From positions 209,650-273,649 of the forward strand of contig NMRB01000586.1 in assembly GCA_002633025.1 (NCBI GenBank): a stretch of DNA of 64,000 nucleotides, given 5' to 3'. The stretch comes from Notospermus geniculatus (taxonomy: Eukaryota; Nemertea; Pilidiophora; Heteronemertea; Lineidae). Shown here one piece after another: positions 42,801 to 53,344 of this stretch (position 1 is the first letter of the stretch; every line of letters begins with the position of its first letter). The notes under the pieces are model-generated. The model worked only from the letters and a program-made list of their open reading frames with translations, made no database searches and was not told the origin of the DNA. The translations under genes were made by a program, and so were the position numbers.

Positions 42801-45800
42801 TTTCATACTGTCAACCACTTCTGCCTATCCTCGCCACATCATGGCCATCGCGGATACTGAGGTACGGTAATGTTGAATTCGACACGTTGGCCATGTCGCT
42901 CTGCAATCAGATTTGCTCGTTCTTGAGTGTAAGTGAGGATGGCTTGGATCAGAGAGAACCCTACGGATCTTTTCGGACAGGTAGGCCTACTTTCAAAATT
43001 TGTGTACATGTATGTTTTGGAAGTCTGTTTTGGAAAGGGCCGTGTCTGTCATAAGTCTGTGTTCTCTTCATCGTGTATTCACTGAATATGCAACATTCAG
43101 GGTCTGCAGTCTGTATTCTCTCCACTATATTCAGTGAATACGCTCGTTTTAGTGTCTCAGTCTGCAGTCTGTATATAGTGTATTCTCTGCAATGTATTCA
43201 GTGAATCTGTTCGTTTCAGTGTCTGCAGTCTGTATTCTCTTCACTGTATTCACTGAATACACTCGTTTCAGTCTCTGCAGTCTGTATTCTCTCCACTGTG
43301 ACTGTATTCAGTGAATACGGTCGTTTCAGTGTCTGCAGTCTGTATTCTCTCCACTGTACTCAGTGAATACGTTCGCTTCAATGTCTCCAGTCTGTATTCT
43401 CTCCACTGTATTCAGTGAATACACTCGTTTCAGTCTCTGCAGTCTGTATTCTCTCCACTGTGACTGTATTCAGTGAATACGTTCATTTCAGTGTCTGCAG
43501 TCTGTATTCTCTCCACTGTATTCAGTGAATACGTTCATTTCAGTGTCTGCAGTCTGTATTCTCTCCACTGTATTCAGTGAATACAAACGAGTCAGTGTTG
43601 ACAGATCTGTATTCATTGATTCCACAATTTAGTGTCAAGAGATCTGTATTTACTGAATGAATACACGATTCAGTGTCGACAGGTCTATATTTATCTCCAC
43701 TATATTCAGTGAATACACACAGTCTGTATTCTTCACTGTATTCAGTTGTGGAGGTGAATCCAACATTACCATCTTGCTCCGACAAGCTTCCTATTTACAT
43801 GTACTCCCAGGGTTTCCGCCAGAGGGGAGAATGGGGAGAATTCCTTCCCCAAGAAAATTATTTGGGGATAAATCCATCCCCAAATTTTTGAGAAAGAATG
43901 AATTTTTTTTCTTTAAATCTTCGTCTTTTTTCTTTTCAAAACATCATATTATTATACCATCATGTTAGCTTGCAGTCCATGTACAATGTTTTGTGAAAAA
44001 AATCCAAATAAAAAAATCCAAAAATTCAAAAAAAAAAAATTTCAAAAAATTTTTTTTTTGATTTTTTTTTGAAATTTTTTTTCCATCCCCAGATTTTTTT
44101 TCTGGCGGAAACCCTGACTCCTATCCTCTCTCGTGGAGTGTAGTTCAAAAGGTGAAGTGACCGTAGGCCTTGATATCAAGATGAACCTGACGAACTACTA
44201 ATTAGTTTTGCTTCATGTCAGTAGGGGTATCTGTGATAGATCCCAATTAATTAAGTCTGTCCAAATATGTAATAACCCACTGACCGGGCTAATAATCACA
44301 TGGTAATAACGACCTCATTATTACCCGTAACCTTTGTATTGTGCATAGGCCTAGGAATCTATCATCTTTAGTAATCTCATCTGCTGTGTCATTGTTGATG
44401 TGTGCAGCCTGTTCACGATATGGAGGGAGTACAGAGTCCAAGGGTAGCGTGGGTTCCCGAGATCCCAGAGGCACAGTCCGGTACGTAGGCCTATTTTGTA
44501 GCTGGTCTCAGCACTATCTCCAAGGGGAGCCGTAATAGCCTAGTGGTTGTCGTGTCTGCTTAACAAGCAGCAGGGCCTGGATTCAAATCCAGGCCAGGCC
44601 ATATGGGATTAATCATCCCTGGCACTTCAGTCTGCCGCATGGGACAAGCCGTGGTGCCTTGTACCTTGTAGCTCTGCAAGGGCAAGTAAAAGATCCCATC
44701 CATGTGAGGAACGTGAGTAGCTTGAGTTGCGGCAGTTCGAAAACGCCGAACGCGCCGAACCGCCGAAATTGGTACGACGCAGAACTCTACCCCAATTTCG
44801 AAAAGACAGAACCGCAACCAATTTTTTTTCAAAATTTTTTCTAATATTCATTGAAGTTAGCAAATGCTTTTACTTAAGATTTGCACATCGAATGTAAATG
44901 TACTGCAAAACTTGAAGTAAAAGCATTTGCTAGCTTTTATGAATATCAGCCAATGATCGCGATTTCAAAAGTGTGTCCATTGATTGAATGCACCGAATAA
45001 ATGAGGTTTATATGAGGTTTAGAGGTGCCGCCAGTGTGTTTGCTTGCTGAACGAACAGAGATTCGCTGTAATATTTTTAGAGCTTGGTGATGTAATCGTT
45101 ACCTCTCTATCGATGCCCTCGAAGCCCGCTGTAATACGAGCTAAATGAACACAGTATTTGACATCAGAGGGACGTTAAATTAAAGCTTGATGACCACCCA
45201 GGAGCATAATTTGTTGCACTGGTAGCAGTAGGTAGCACCTAGGGCACGAAGTATAGTACATGTATCTACATGTATTTGCATCTCAGTTATGCTGAAGAAC
45301 TCCTAACTATCGGCGCAGATTGCGTGAATTCTAGGTATCTAGCATGAATAATATGCAAATTACATGTATGCAATTTTGACAAAAATGGCTACGGTTCTGT
45401 CTTTTCGAAATTGGGGTAGAGTTCTGCGTACCAAGTTCGGCGGTTCGGCGCGTTCGGCGGTTCGGCGTTTTCGAACTGCCGCTTCAGTTGGCCTCTTCCA
45501 TATTTATCAGGGCCAATAATGCTACACTGTATGCTTCGACCCTGATGGAAAAATACAAATTCAAATCAGAGGACACAGCTCAATGACCCTGTTTTGAGAG
45601 GATGCAAAAAGGGGCCCAGACGTGATGCTTGGTTGAAAATCCATCCCATACTCGTAGGACAACCCACACCCTATCACACAACTCATTCTTTGAATATTTG
45701 ATGTCATTTCAGACGAATCGGGCACTCACACCTACGAACAAGCTCTAGCGAAAGTCGGTAAGTAGGCCTACATGTATACGCTGATATTTGCCCGATGACA

Positions 45801-48800
45801 GCGTGAAACACCGTTCAATCGAACTGTAAACTTGCCTTACAGTGTCCATCCAATGGATTGGGTGACTTTATTTCCATTAGATGCTGCCACCTCGAAAGCG
45901 GTCGTAAACGTCACAAAATTTGACGTCATAGAACAGAAATGCATGTCACGAAGTCATCCATATTGACATGAGGCGTACGTCTGTGACGTCAAAGGGACTG
46001 TTCGTTTTCGTCAATTGAGGAATCTGAGTTGTGATCCTTGAGAAAGTGGAGAAAGCTATGAAGCTGCAAATTGCAGCGATTATTCTGTACAGTACAACAA
46101 ATAATCCCTGCAATTTGCAAGTGCATAGCTTTTTCCTTTTTCCCAAGGATCACAGTTCAAGATTCCTCAAGTGACGTAAATGAACAGCCTCTTTTGTGAC
46201 ATTTGAGGACCGCTATTACGGTACAGGCGGCCCCTAAAGGCAGTAAAGTTGCCCATTGAAAGGCGACTGCCAGAGCAGACACTAAGTAACTTTTTTCCAT
46301 GATTTTTGTCTCTTTCAATTTCAGGCTATGGACGATTTCATTACATGCTTCTCTTCCTCTGCGGCTGGGCCGTGGCGAGCGATTCGATCGAAGTCCTCTG
46401 TGTCTCGTTTCTGCTTCCGTCAGCTGAATGCGATCTGAGGCTGACAACTTTCGACAAAGGATGGCTGAACGCCATCATTTTCGTCGGTGAGTTTTCTGAA
46501 TATCAACATAATGAGGAACCCACACACTAACGTCACGACGTGGCGCTGCGAGCGTTTGTACCGAAGTCTCTGTTTTTCTAACGTTATTTCCATTTATTTC
46601 TGGCGTGAAAATAAACCATTTGTGTTGGTCGCCCAACAATAAAACTTACATCATCTTGTAGCAGATGAAATTTTCTTTTAATCTCATTCCTTTTTTTTCT
46701 TAAAATGAAGGGTACAATGGCGATAAAAGCAACGTCTTTTGTGTCATTTTTCCTGTAGAAAAATGTACAGGCATTTTTTTCATGACGCAACGTCAGTACC
46801 TAACATGACGTCAATGACACCTTAAATGACGTCAATGACGTCGTTTCGGTACAAGCGCTCGCAGCGCCGACCTGTCGGTGAGCGGGTTCCCCATTAGAAG
46901 CTTCACATAATCAAAAGCTTCACATTATCAAAAGCTAAGCTTCACATTACCAAAAGGTTCACATTATCAAAAGCTTCACATTATCAGAAGTTCTGTCTTA
47001 TCAACAGCTTTTTACGTTATCAAAAGCTTCACATCAAAAGATTCACAATCAAAAGTTTCTCATGACCAAAAGCTTCACATTATCAAAACCGTTACAATAT
47101 CAAAAGTTTCGCATTAGCTAAAGTTTCACACTATAGACGATTCTCAAATTCGCAGATCTGCACACTTTTGCCGAAATCTCAACCAGAACCTCGATCTGAA
47201 ACCAGCTGACGTGACGCAATCCATGATTCAGCAATGATCGACTCTGACACAACATCTTTGAAATTACTGTCGTGGGGTTCTCTGCATCACGACATTCAGG
47301 TTCAGACCGAGGTTGTGGTTGAGATTTTGGCGGAAGTGAGCAGATCTTTGTGTCATTTACGTCAATTTGAGAACGGTCTATAACATCACTTCCTTCTTTT
47401 TCAGGGATGATGGTAGGAGGGTATGTTTGGGGGGCCCTAGCTGACATCCAAGGTCGCAGAGCTATCCTTATCTATTCTCTGACCGTAAACGGTCTCTCCG
47501 CCCTCGGGTCCAGCTGTGCCCAGACTTTCTGGTTATTCCTGCTGTTAAGGTTCTTCAGTGGAGTGGGGTACGTACACATATTTTACTTCATATCGCGTTT
47601 TATTTGACCGAAATACGCTGTGAGTACTTTCATTTTACTCATTCCAGGTTCGAATCCCAGTTGATATGGGATTAATCATCCCTGGCTCTTCAGTAAGCTG
47701 TGTTGCCTTGTACCTTGTTTCTTTGCAAGGGCAAGTAAAAGACCCTATCCAAGTGATGAACATGAGTAGCTTGAGATGGCCTCTTCCGTACATACCAGGG
47801 CATATAATGCTTTGGCTTCGGCGGGTGGAAAATCAAACACAGATACACAAAGTTACTGGTCTTGTTCAAAACCTATGGAAACTTTATCGATGAATCCTGG
47901 AAAGGGCCAGCAAACCCCCTTGAACCCTTTGCCAGGCCAGTCTCAAAGCGTTATTGGCCCCTGTAGTATGGAAGAGGCCATCTCAAGCTACTCATGTTCC
48001 TCACTTGGATGGTGTCTTTTACTTGCCCTTGAAAAGACACAAGGTACAAGGCACCTCGGCCTACTGTCCCATGCGACGGACTGAAGAGCCGGGATGATTA
48101 ATCCCATATGGCCCGGTATTCAAACCCACGACCTGCTGTTGCTAAGCAGACATGATAGCCACTCAGCTGTCAGGGAACATTGATTGATTGATTGATTGAA
48201 TGATTGATGATATATCAATTAGTTAATTTATTTTCAGAGTTGGCGGAAGCGTTCCTGTGATATTTTCCTATTTCGTTGAATTTCAAACTAAGAATCGCCG
48301 AGGAAGGATGATCGCGATGTTGGCGACATTTTGGATGTGCGGGAATATCATTGCAGCTGGTGAGTCCTGACGCTTTTGATACGATAATGTTAGAGTTAGA
48401 TCCCAGCCAAGTCTCTGTGACCGTACACCTGTGTCTGCAATTTTGGTACATGTATTTGTCAAAAACTGTAAAAGTAAAAGTTACATCATCAAAAAAAGAG
48501 GGTTCATTTACATGTACTTGTTTTTTCCGGCCCTGAGTTTATCTCTTTAATCGATAATAAAACTTCTTATTTCTCAAGGTCTGGCATGGGCTGTGATACC
48601 TCACAAATATCTTGGGTATTTTTCACCCACGTTTACGTACGACAGTTGGCGAATCTATATCGCGTTATGCACCATTCCAAGCCTTACGTCCGCCTTGGCG
48701 TTTGTCCTGATGCCAGAAAGCCCAAAATTCCTTCTTATGGTGAGTGTTGTATTACATGTACAGGGTTTCCGCCAGGATTTTTTTCCAGGGTACGACCTGG

Positions 48801-51800
48801 GGGGGGGGGGAGAAAAAAAAATTTCAAAAATTTTTTTTTTAAATTTTTTTTTCGAAAAAATTTTTTTCTGTTAATAATGGCCTCCAGTGTCATTTTTTAC
48901 ACTCCAAAATGCAAAATTAGTCTTCCTTCTGCATGAAACTTGCATTTGAAATGTAACCAAATTTAAGAAAAACATTACTGAAGTGATTTTTTCAGGGTAC
49001 TATATCGTACCCTCAAATTTCTTTATGGTACTATATTTGTACCCAAAGTACCCTCTGGCGGGGACCCTGATGTAGGCCTATATTGACGTTTTTCCATCAG
49101 GGCCTAAGCCACCTCTCAAAAAGGTCATTCCCTCTGACAGTGAACATGACCATCCTGGCTCTTCCAATTTGCTTGAGGTCACTCTGGAGTCGAGTTGCTG
49201 TCATGACTCTGTGTATATTGCAGGCTACTTTGTTTTTGTTAAAGCGAATTGATATCAAAAAAATTGATTTAGAAATAGAATTTGAAAGGGGATGAATTTT
49301 CGTGAAAAAATGTAAACAAACTTCTCCAGAATGTCAACAAAGAAATTTTCGTGCATTCTCATTGGCTGAATTTTGTGTTTACAAACACCAGCCAAATGTA
49401 AACAAAATCCGCTATCAATTTGCTTTAACTCCTCACCATTATTTTGTATTTTAGTTGTCCCTAGGGCCAAAAATGCCACCTGGCCTCAGTCCTTTACCAT
49501 GTATTAATCTTATGTTTTTGTTGCAAATACATTTCATTACCAGCTACATCCCCATGATTCCAGTTTATTCCCTATTTTCAGAGAGGCGATGATCGGGCGG
49601 CGTTGAAAGTCCTGAACGCCATCTATGTTTCTTCACACAAATCATCAAGTGATGACTACGAAGTTAAACGTCTTATACAACTGAAGGATGATGATGATAA
49701 TAGAGATGGTGATCTTATCACGGTCCAGCATCAGAGTCGCTGCAGCAAAATGTGTGCAAAGACCAAGATATCATTCAAGAAAGTAAGTTGGAAAAATATT
49801 CCTCTTTAACTCTTTCACTGCCCACTCTTAAAACGACTGCATCCATCCCCAGGCCCCATTCTCCCACAGCAGGGCATTGGTGTCGTTCCTCTTCAGTTTG
49901 TGTGAGCGAATGAAGGGGAGTGAGGTAAAAACCCCTGCTGTGGGAGGGTGCCAGGCCCAAATCTGGACATTTTTGTCCTCTTTACATACATGTACCGGTA
50001 CACCTCAATAGACAAATCCCAGATTGACGAAAATGAGAAAGATCTGCGCACTTCCGCCGAAATCATAAACACAACCTCAGTCTGAAACTGAATGACGTGA
50101 CGCAGAGAACCCCACGACCATGTGACGACAGTGAGTTCGACGACGTTGCGTCAGACTCGACCATTGCTGAATCATGGATTGCGTCACATCAGCTGGTTTC
50201 AGGTCGAGGTTCTGTTTACGATTTCAGCGGAAGTGCGCAGATCTGCTAATTTGGGATTTGTCTCTAGTAATTCTTTACTGTGTTGTATTTCTCAATCATC
50301 CCACTCTACGTAGCAGTAGTTTGCACCTCTGGCAGCAAAATGGCGTCCAAATCTCCATTGAGGCCGCCATTCTTATTGATGAAGCCACGCCCAGCAAAAT
50401 GATCTACCGGTACTGACTGTGAAAGCGTTAAGTGTCTATTTCTCTTTGTTTCAGTTTCTGATGAAGACAAAGAAGTTGTTTACACGGCCGCTGGTCCGGA
50501 GCACGTTGACCATAATATTCATTCAGGCTTCGTTGGCGTTTGGGTAAGTTGAGAACTGGGTTGCTGGTATAGACAAATCCCAAATTGATGTAAATGAGAA
50601 CGATCTGCGCACTTCCGCCGAAATCGCAAACATAACCTCAGTCTGAAACTGAATGACGTGACGCAGAGAACCCCACGACAGTGACTTCGACGACGTTGTT
50701 TAAGAGTCGACCATTGGTGCTCATGTTCCTCACTTGAATGAAGTCCGTCTCCTCCGTACCACTGGCCCATAATGCTATGGCGTCGATCCTGACGGAAAAA
50801 TACAATATTTTAAAATACCAGTCACATATGGACTGGTCCCAAAAATATAAATTTCAAAAAAGCGTACAATCGAAAGTGGATACTGTCAGGGGGTGTCTAG
50901 TTGGATATTTATTATTCTTTACATCAGTTACTTGGTTTGTGTCGTGAATCTTTGTAATATTTTTAGGATAAAGAAATATGGAGTAATTACCGTTTTTCAA
51001 AATCCTTGATCATAAAATGGTTTCTTTTTGTTTTATCTAATTTTTTATATTTTTGTTTAAAGTTGATTTCTTTTGCAAATATTTGTTTATTTATTTTTTA
51101 CATGTATTTCATTTCCGGGGCTTTACGTCAGTTTCATGGGACAATAAGCCATGGTACCTTGTACCTTGTGCCTTTGCAAGGGAAAGTAAAAGACTCCATC
51201 CAAGTGAGGAACATGATGACCTCCTCCATACTTACTGGGCCTTTCCGTTTGACGGGCGCTAAAATGTGCATGCGCCTCGCATACAATAGAATTTGATATC
51301 AGACTACAAAACCAAATTTTAACTCTTCTGCCCTCTTTTCAGTTATTACGGTCTATTCCTCTGGTTCCCTGAGCTCTTCAAACGCATGAATCAGCACGGC
51401 GGCTCGGCGTGCGACAACACGCTCTACACAGGCAATAAATCGCTTCCATTAGTACCGTCGAATCAGACCTGCGGGTCGCCGCCAGCATCTAGTGTGTTCT
51501 TTGAAGGATTCCTAACAGCCATCTCCACGTTGCCTAGTAACATCATCACAATTTTTATCATGGATCGTGTCGGGGCTAAAATTATTTTGGGTGAGTACCT
51601 CTTTAAATGTGTGCGGCAGTCTAGGAAGACCCATCAGAAGTCGCTGAATGATCAACAAGGGCTGTCAGATTGCCTGTGCGTTGATCTGCTACCTGGTATT
51701 GTTTGTATTGTGTTGTTTTCTCCTGTCTTAGTCCATCGCAAGGAACAGTTAACCTTGCTGCCTTGTACCTTGGGCCAATAAGCCATGGTGCCCTGTGTCT

Positions 51801-53184
51801 TGTGCCTTTGCAAGGGCAAGTAAAAGACCCCATCCAAGTGAGGAACATGAGTAGCTTGAGATGGCCTCTTCCGTACAGGGCCATTGATGCTATGGCTTCG
51901 GCCCAGAAGGAAAAGTCTAATACAAACACAGATTGATTTGTATTAAATTTTTCCATCAGGGCTAAAACTCCTCAAGCTCCTCATGTTCCTCACTTGGATG
52001 GGGTCTTTTACTTGCCCTTGTAAAGGCACAAGATACAAGGCACCGCAGTTAATAATACTGTCCCATGCAACAAATGCGAAGAGAAAGAGATGGTTAATCC
52101 CATATGGCCCAAGACTTGGTCAAATTTGACAGGGTTTCCATTAACCCTTGAGAGTTATGGACATACTGCTTATTTTTTGACGAAAATTCTGTTTCTTGTT
52201 TGCAGTAATCAGCATGGTTGTATCTGGTATCAGTGTCTTCTTTATCTGGCTGGTCCATAATAAAACACAGGGTATCATCATGTCGTGTGTCTTCAGCGGG
52301 ATTTCAAACGCAGGTTGGAACGCGTTGGACGTTTTGGGTGTGGAGTGTTTCCCGACCGACGTCAGGTAGGTTGGCTTTTCTTGCGTTCCTGAAAATGGGC
52401 GAATTTAGGGTAGGTTTTGAAGTTGTATTGTATTGTATCTTTCCATCAGGGCTGAAGCCAAAGCATCATTGGCCCTGGTAAGTATGGAAGAGGCCATCTC
52501 AAGCCACTCATGTTCTTCACTTGGATGGGGTCTTTTACTTGCCCTTGCAAAGGCACAAGAAAGGCACCACGGCTTACTGCCCATGCGATGGATGTCAGAC
52601 AAGGGCAGTGATCATGATGGTTAAATGTATGACACTGCTTACAGTTCAGAGGAGCCCTGGTAGCCTAGTGGTTACCACATCCGCTTAACAAGCAGCAGGT
52701 CCCGGGTTCAAATCCAGCCTGTGGGATTTCATCCCCGGCTCTTCAGGTCAGTCACATGGGGCAGTAAGCTGTGGTGCCTTGTACCTTGTGCCTTTGCAAG
52801 GGCAAGTAAAAGACCCCATCCAAGTGAGGAACATGAGTAGCTTGAGATAGACTCTTCCATACTTACCAGGGCCAATAATGCTTTGGCCTCGGCCGTGATG
52901 GAAACAATCATAAAAAGGTACAAAATACAAATACAGTTTCGAAATTCACTTGCTGCAATTTTGCTGCCGAATTTACTGACGTCTTGATGTTGTATTTCAG
53001 ATCAACAGCCATGGGGACAGGCCTTCTAATGGCGCGTATAGCGGCCATATTGGGAAACCTCGTCTTCGGCACTCTCGTCGATACCAACTGCGCCGTACCG
53101 ATGTTGTTGGTCGCTGGACTTCTCAGTGCTGGAGGGTTCACAACGCTTATCTTACCAAACAAACGGATGCAAGAGATTGATTGA
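36861..53184 (+). CDS. SV2-like major facilitator transporter
   Basis: Coding exons: 36861-36945 (N-terminus), 44408-44480, 45713-45757, 46325-46486, 47405-47567, 48238-48359, 48579-48739, 49582-49782, 50455-50543, 51343-51590, 52206-52365, 53001-53184. From 44408 onward the phases match and give 535 residues to the TGA. Family marks: TYEQALAKVGYGRFH before helix 1, ASDSIEV in helix 1, MFS motif A ALADIQGRR after helix 2, SGVGVGGSVPV in helix 4, PESPKF after helix 6, SNAGWNALDVLGVE late. SV2 proteins are synaptic-vesicle glycoproteins related to sugar and organic-ion transporters. The loop between helices 7 and 8 is short, with two N-glycosylation sequons (NKS, NQT), and lacks the large luminal repeat domain of vertebrate SV2. 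Exon 1 ends in phase 1 but 44408 starts in phase 0, so one exon is missing, perhaps at the join at 41525. Confidence 0.85.
37414..37585. mobile_element. 172 bp MITE with TAGAT target duplication
   Basis: Same family as 15117-15279, opposite orientation. It starts CAGGGTTCAAAGTTCATGAC and ends AATGAACTTTGATCCCTG. TAGAT flanks it at 37409-37413 and 37586-37590. It lies in intron 1 of the SV2-like gene. Confidence 0.85.
38655..38860 (+). mobile_element. SINE family 1, headless copy
   Basis: Runs from GTGGGAATAATCATCCCTGG through CTGTGGTGCCTTGTACCTTG and GTAAGAGATCCCATCC to the GGTCAATAACGC tail. The tRNA-like head is lost. Confidence 0.75.
39274..39313 (+). other. possible alternative first exon (MADSANSINQGLC)
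   Basis: An ATG opens 13 codons and is followed by a strong donor, CTCTGTAAGT. It ends in phase 1, the same as the exon at 36861-36945, so both could splice to the same unseen next exon. There is no transcript evidence and no acceptor-side test; it may be chance. Confidence 0.25.
39340..39550 (-). mobile_element. SINE family 1 copy
   Basis: On the plus strand it reads ATTGGCCCTGGTAAGTATGG, TTTTACTTGCCCTCGCAAAG and ends near CCAGGGATGATTATC. A microinsertion with TACATGTATGCT interrupts the usual TGTTCCTCAC word. Confidence 0.75.
41068..41186 (-). mobile_element. SINE family 1, head half only
   Basis: Contains the tRNA-like head in reverse: GGATTCGACCTGGGACCTGC, GATAACCACTTGGCTATCAG and GGCTCC. 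The body beyond CCCATGCAATGGACG is missing. Confidence 0.7.
41525..41525. other. contig join (single n)
   Basis: The n lies in the long first intron region of the SV2-like gene. Sequence on the two sides has no visible continuity, so the join may hide an exon. Confidence 0.8.
42160..42340. mobile_element. MITE with GCAGACGG-type ends, copy in SV2-like intron
   Basis: CCAGCAGATGGCATCTTCTG then TCAAAGTTTTCTCACATCCT is paired with TTGGCAGAAGATAGGGCC. It is the fullest copy outside the duplicated block at 4082. Confidence 0.6.
42357..42580. mobile_element. inverted-repeat element with AGTAAAGTCGTCTC ends
   Basis: AAAGTAAAGTCGTCTCCAAA on the left is inverse to GAGACGACTTTACTT on the right. Internal blocks TTTAGAATCCCCGATCAG and CGATCGGGGATTCTAAAC also pair. 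A degenerate relative of the middle part is at 39605-39735. Confidence 0.65.
43065..43745. repeat. palindromic minisatellite, about 52-60 bp unit
   Basis: About eleven tandem units of the form GTATTCTCTCCACTGTATTC, AGTGAATACGTTC, ATTTCAGTGTCTGCAGTCT. Each contains the short palindrome GTATTCA(C/G)TGAATAC. No coding meaning is apparent despite open frames. It lies in an SV2-like gene intron. Confidence 0.85.
43808..44118. mobile_element. CAGGGTTTCCGCCAGA MITE, well-preserved copy
   Basis: Starts CAGGGTTTCCGCCAGAGGGG and ends TCTGGCGGAAACCCTG, perfect inverses over 15 bases. The interior is low complexity, with A and T runs at 43980-44100. Confidence 0.8.
44525..44720 (+). mobile_element. SINE family 1, 5' part, split by an inserted element
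   Basis: The tRNA-like head GGAGCCGTAATAGCCTAGTG, box B GGATTCAAATCCAGG and the body to GAGTAGCTTGAG are present. The rest of the SINE (GGCCTCTTCCATA to the GATGGAAAAATAC tail) resumes at 45489-45565 after a 752 bp insertion. Confidence 0.85.
44730..45481. mobile_element. 752 bp element with about 90 bp inverted ends, Mutator-like, inside a SINE
   Basis: CGGCAGTTCGAAAACGCCGA at the left is exactly inverse to the right end; pairing continues about 90 bases through GCAGAACTCTACCCCAATTT and CGAAAAGACAGAACCG, interrupted only by a variable number of CGCCGAAC words. It is flanked by CTTGAGTTG (44721-44729) and CTTCAGTTG (45482-45490), 8 of 9 identical. Long inverted ends plus a 9 bp target duplication are the hallmark of Mutator-like (MULE) elements. 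No transposase is encoded. A smaller palindrome (AAATGCTTTTACTT) lies within. Confidence 0.8.
46538..46870. mobile_element. MITE with GTGGCGCTGCGAGCG ends
   Basis: GTGGCGCTGCGAGCGTTTGT then ACCGAAG at the left is inverse to TTTCGGTACAAGCGCTCGCA then GCGCCGAC at the right. The interior contains ATGACGTCAATGACGTC-type words. It lies in the intron after the helix 1 exon. Confidence 0.65.
46895..47128. repeat. tandem repeat, TTCACATTATCAAAAGC unit
   Basis: About thirteen irregular copies of a 17-19 base unit with the words TTCACATTATCAAAAG. Units are adjacent with no unique spacers, so it is a minisatellite. Confidence 0.8.
47131..47384. mobile_element. MITE with TATAGACCGTTCTCAAATT ends, copy 2
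   Basis: CTATAGACGATTCTCAAATT at the left and AATTTGAGAACGGTCTATA at the right. The inner arm AGATCTGCACACTTTTGCCG pairs with CGGAAGTGAGCAGATCT. It ends about 20 bases before the acceptor of the next exon at 47405. Confidence 0.75.
47648..48175. mobile_element. pair of SINE family 1 copies in opposite orientation
   Basis: A plus-strand copy (about 47648-47840, from GGTTCGAATCCCAG to the GATGGAAA-type tail) is followed by a minus-strand copy (about 47930-48175, from ATTGGCCCCTGTAGTATGG to the head AGCCACTCAGCTGTCAGGG). Together they form a large inverted repeat in one SV2-like intron. Confidence 0.75.
48761..49072. mobile_element. CAGGGTTTCCGCCAGA MITE, copy in SV2-like intron
   Basis: Starts CAGGGTTTCCGCCAGGATTT and ends ACCCTCTGGCGGGGACCCTG. 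The interior has homopolymer runs and the family word GTACCCTCAAATTT. Confidence 0.75.
50008..50266. mobile_element. MITE, ATAGACAAATCCCAAATT subfamily
   Basis: ATAGACAAATCCCAGATTGA at the left is inverse to AATTTGGGATTTGTCT at the right, with the AGATCTGCGCACTTCCGCCG arm shared with 35760-36011 but a different tip. So one family has two terminal subtypes. Confidence 0.75.
50566..50800. mobile_element. truncated MITE fused to a SINE fragment
   Basis: The left arm and middle of the ATAGACAAATCCC subfamily run to about 50718, where GACCATTG is followed at once by GGTGCTCATGTTCCTCACTT, SINE family 1 body. The missing MITE half was removed or replaced at this junction. Confidence 0.65.
51118..51320 (+). 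mobile_element. composite of SINE family 1, half hairpin MITE and SINE family 2 tail
   Basis: SINE body (GTACCTTGTACCTTGTGCCT) to about 51240, then half of the hairpin MITE seen at 16489 (GGCCTTTCCGTTTGACGGGC), then TGATATCAGACTACAAAACC matching the SINE family 2 tail. The composite ends just before the polypyrimidine tract of the exon at 51343. Confidence 0.65.
51778..52110. mobile_element. two SINE family 1 copies, plus then minus
   Basis: A plus-strand piece at 51778-51915 (AAGCCATGGTGCCCTGTGTC to CATTGATGCTATGGC) and a minus-strand piece at 51945-52110 (CCATCAGGGCTAAAACTCC to AATCCCATATGGCCC). They are separated by about 30 bases. Confidence 0.75.
52432..52600 (-). mobile_element. SINE family 1 copy
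   Basis: From TTTCCATCAGGGCTGAAGCC to CACCACGGCTTACTGCCCAT, minus orientation, immediately downstream of the exon ending at 52365. Confidence 0.75.
52651..52918 (+). mobile_element. SINE family 1, full-length reference copy
   Basis: The best-preserved copy: head GGAGCCCTGGTAGCCTAGTG with box A, box B GGTCCCGGGTTCAAATCC, then GGCTCTTCAGGTCAGTCACA, GTAAAAGACCCCATCCAAGT and the GGCCAATAATGCTTTGGCCT tail ending in an A-rich stretch. The tRNA-like head marks it as RNA polymerase III derived. Confidence 0.85.
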
Positions 53185-53344
53185 GGACAAGATTGGAGTG
53201 ATGTTGATTTCAAACCTTTTGTCGATTTTTTTTGGGAGGGGGGATTTTTGCAGATAGAAGCGTTGGAACATCTTGTGAATATTTCTACAAGCGTGATATT
53301 CTGCATGGGAGATAAAAAGTGTGACTGGTGGGTGGTGTTGTGTG

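Noticed and set aside
46895-47128. CRISPR-like array
   Set aside because: Units are adjacent with no unique spacers, and the surroundings are eukaryotic with spliced genes. It is a minisatellite.
52651-52730. Functional tRNA gene
   Set aside because: Box A and box B are present, but the sequence continues as SINE family 1, and many degenerate copies share the same 3' body. It is a SINE head.
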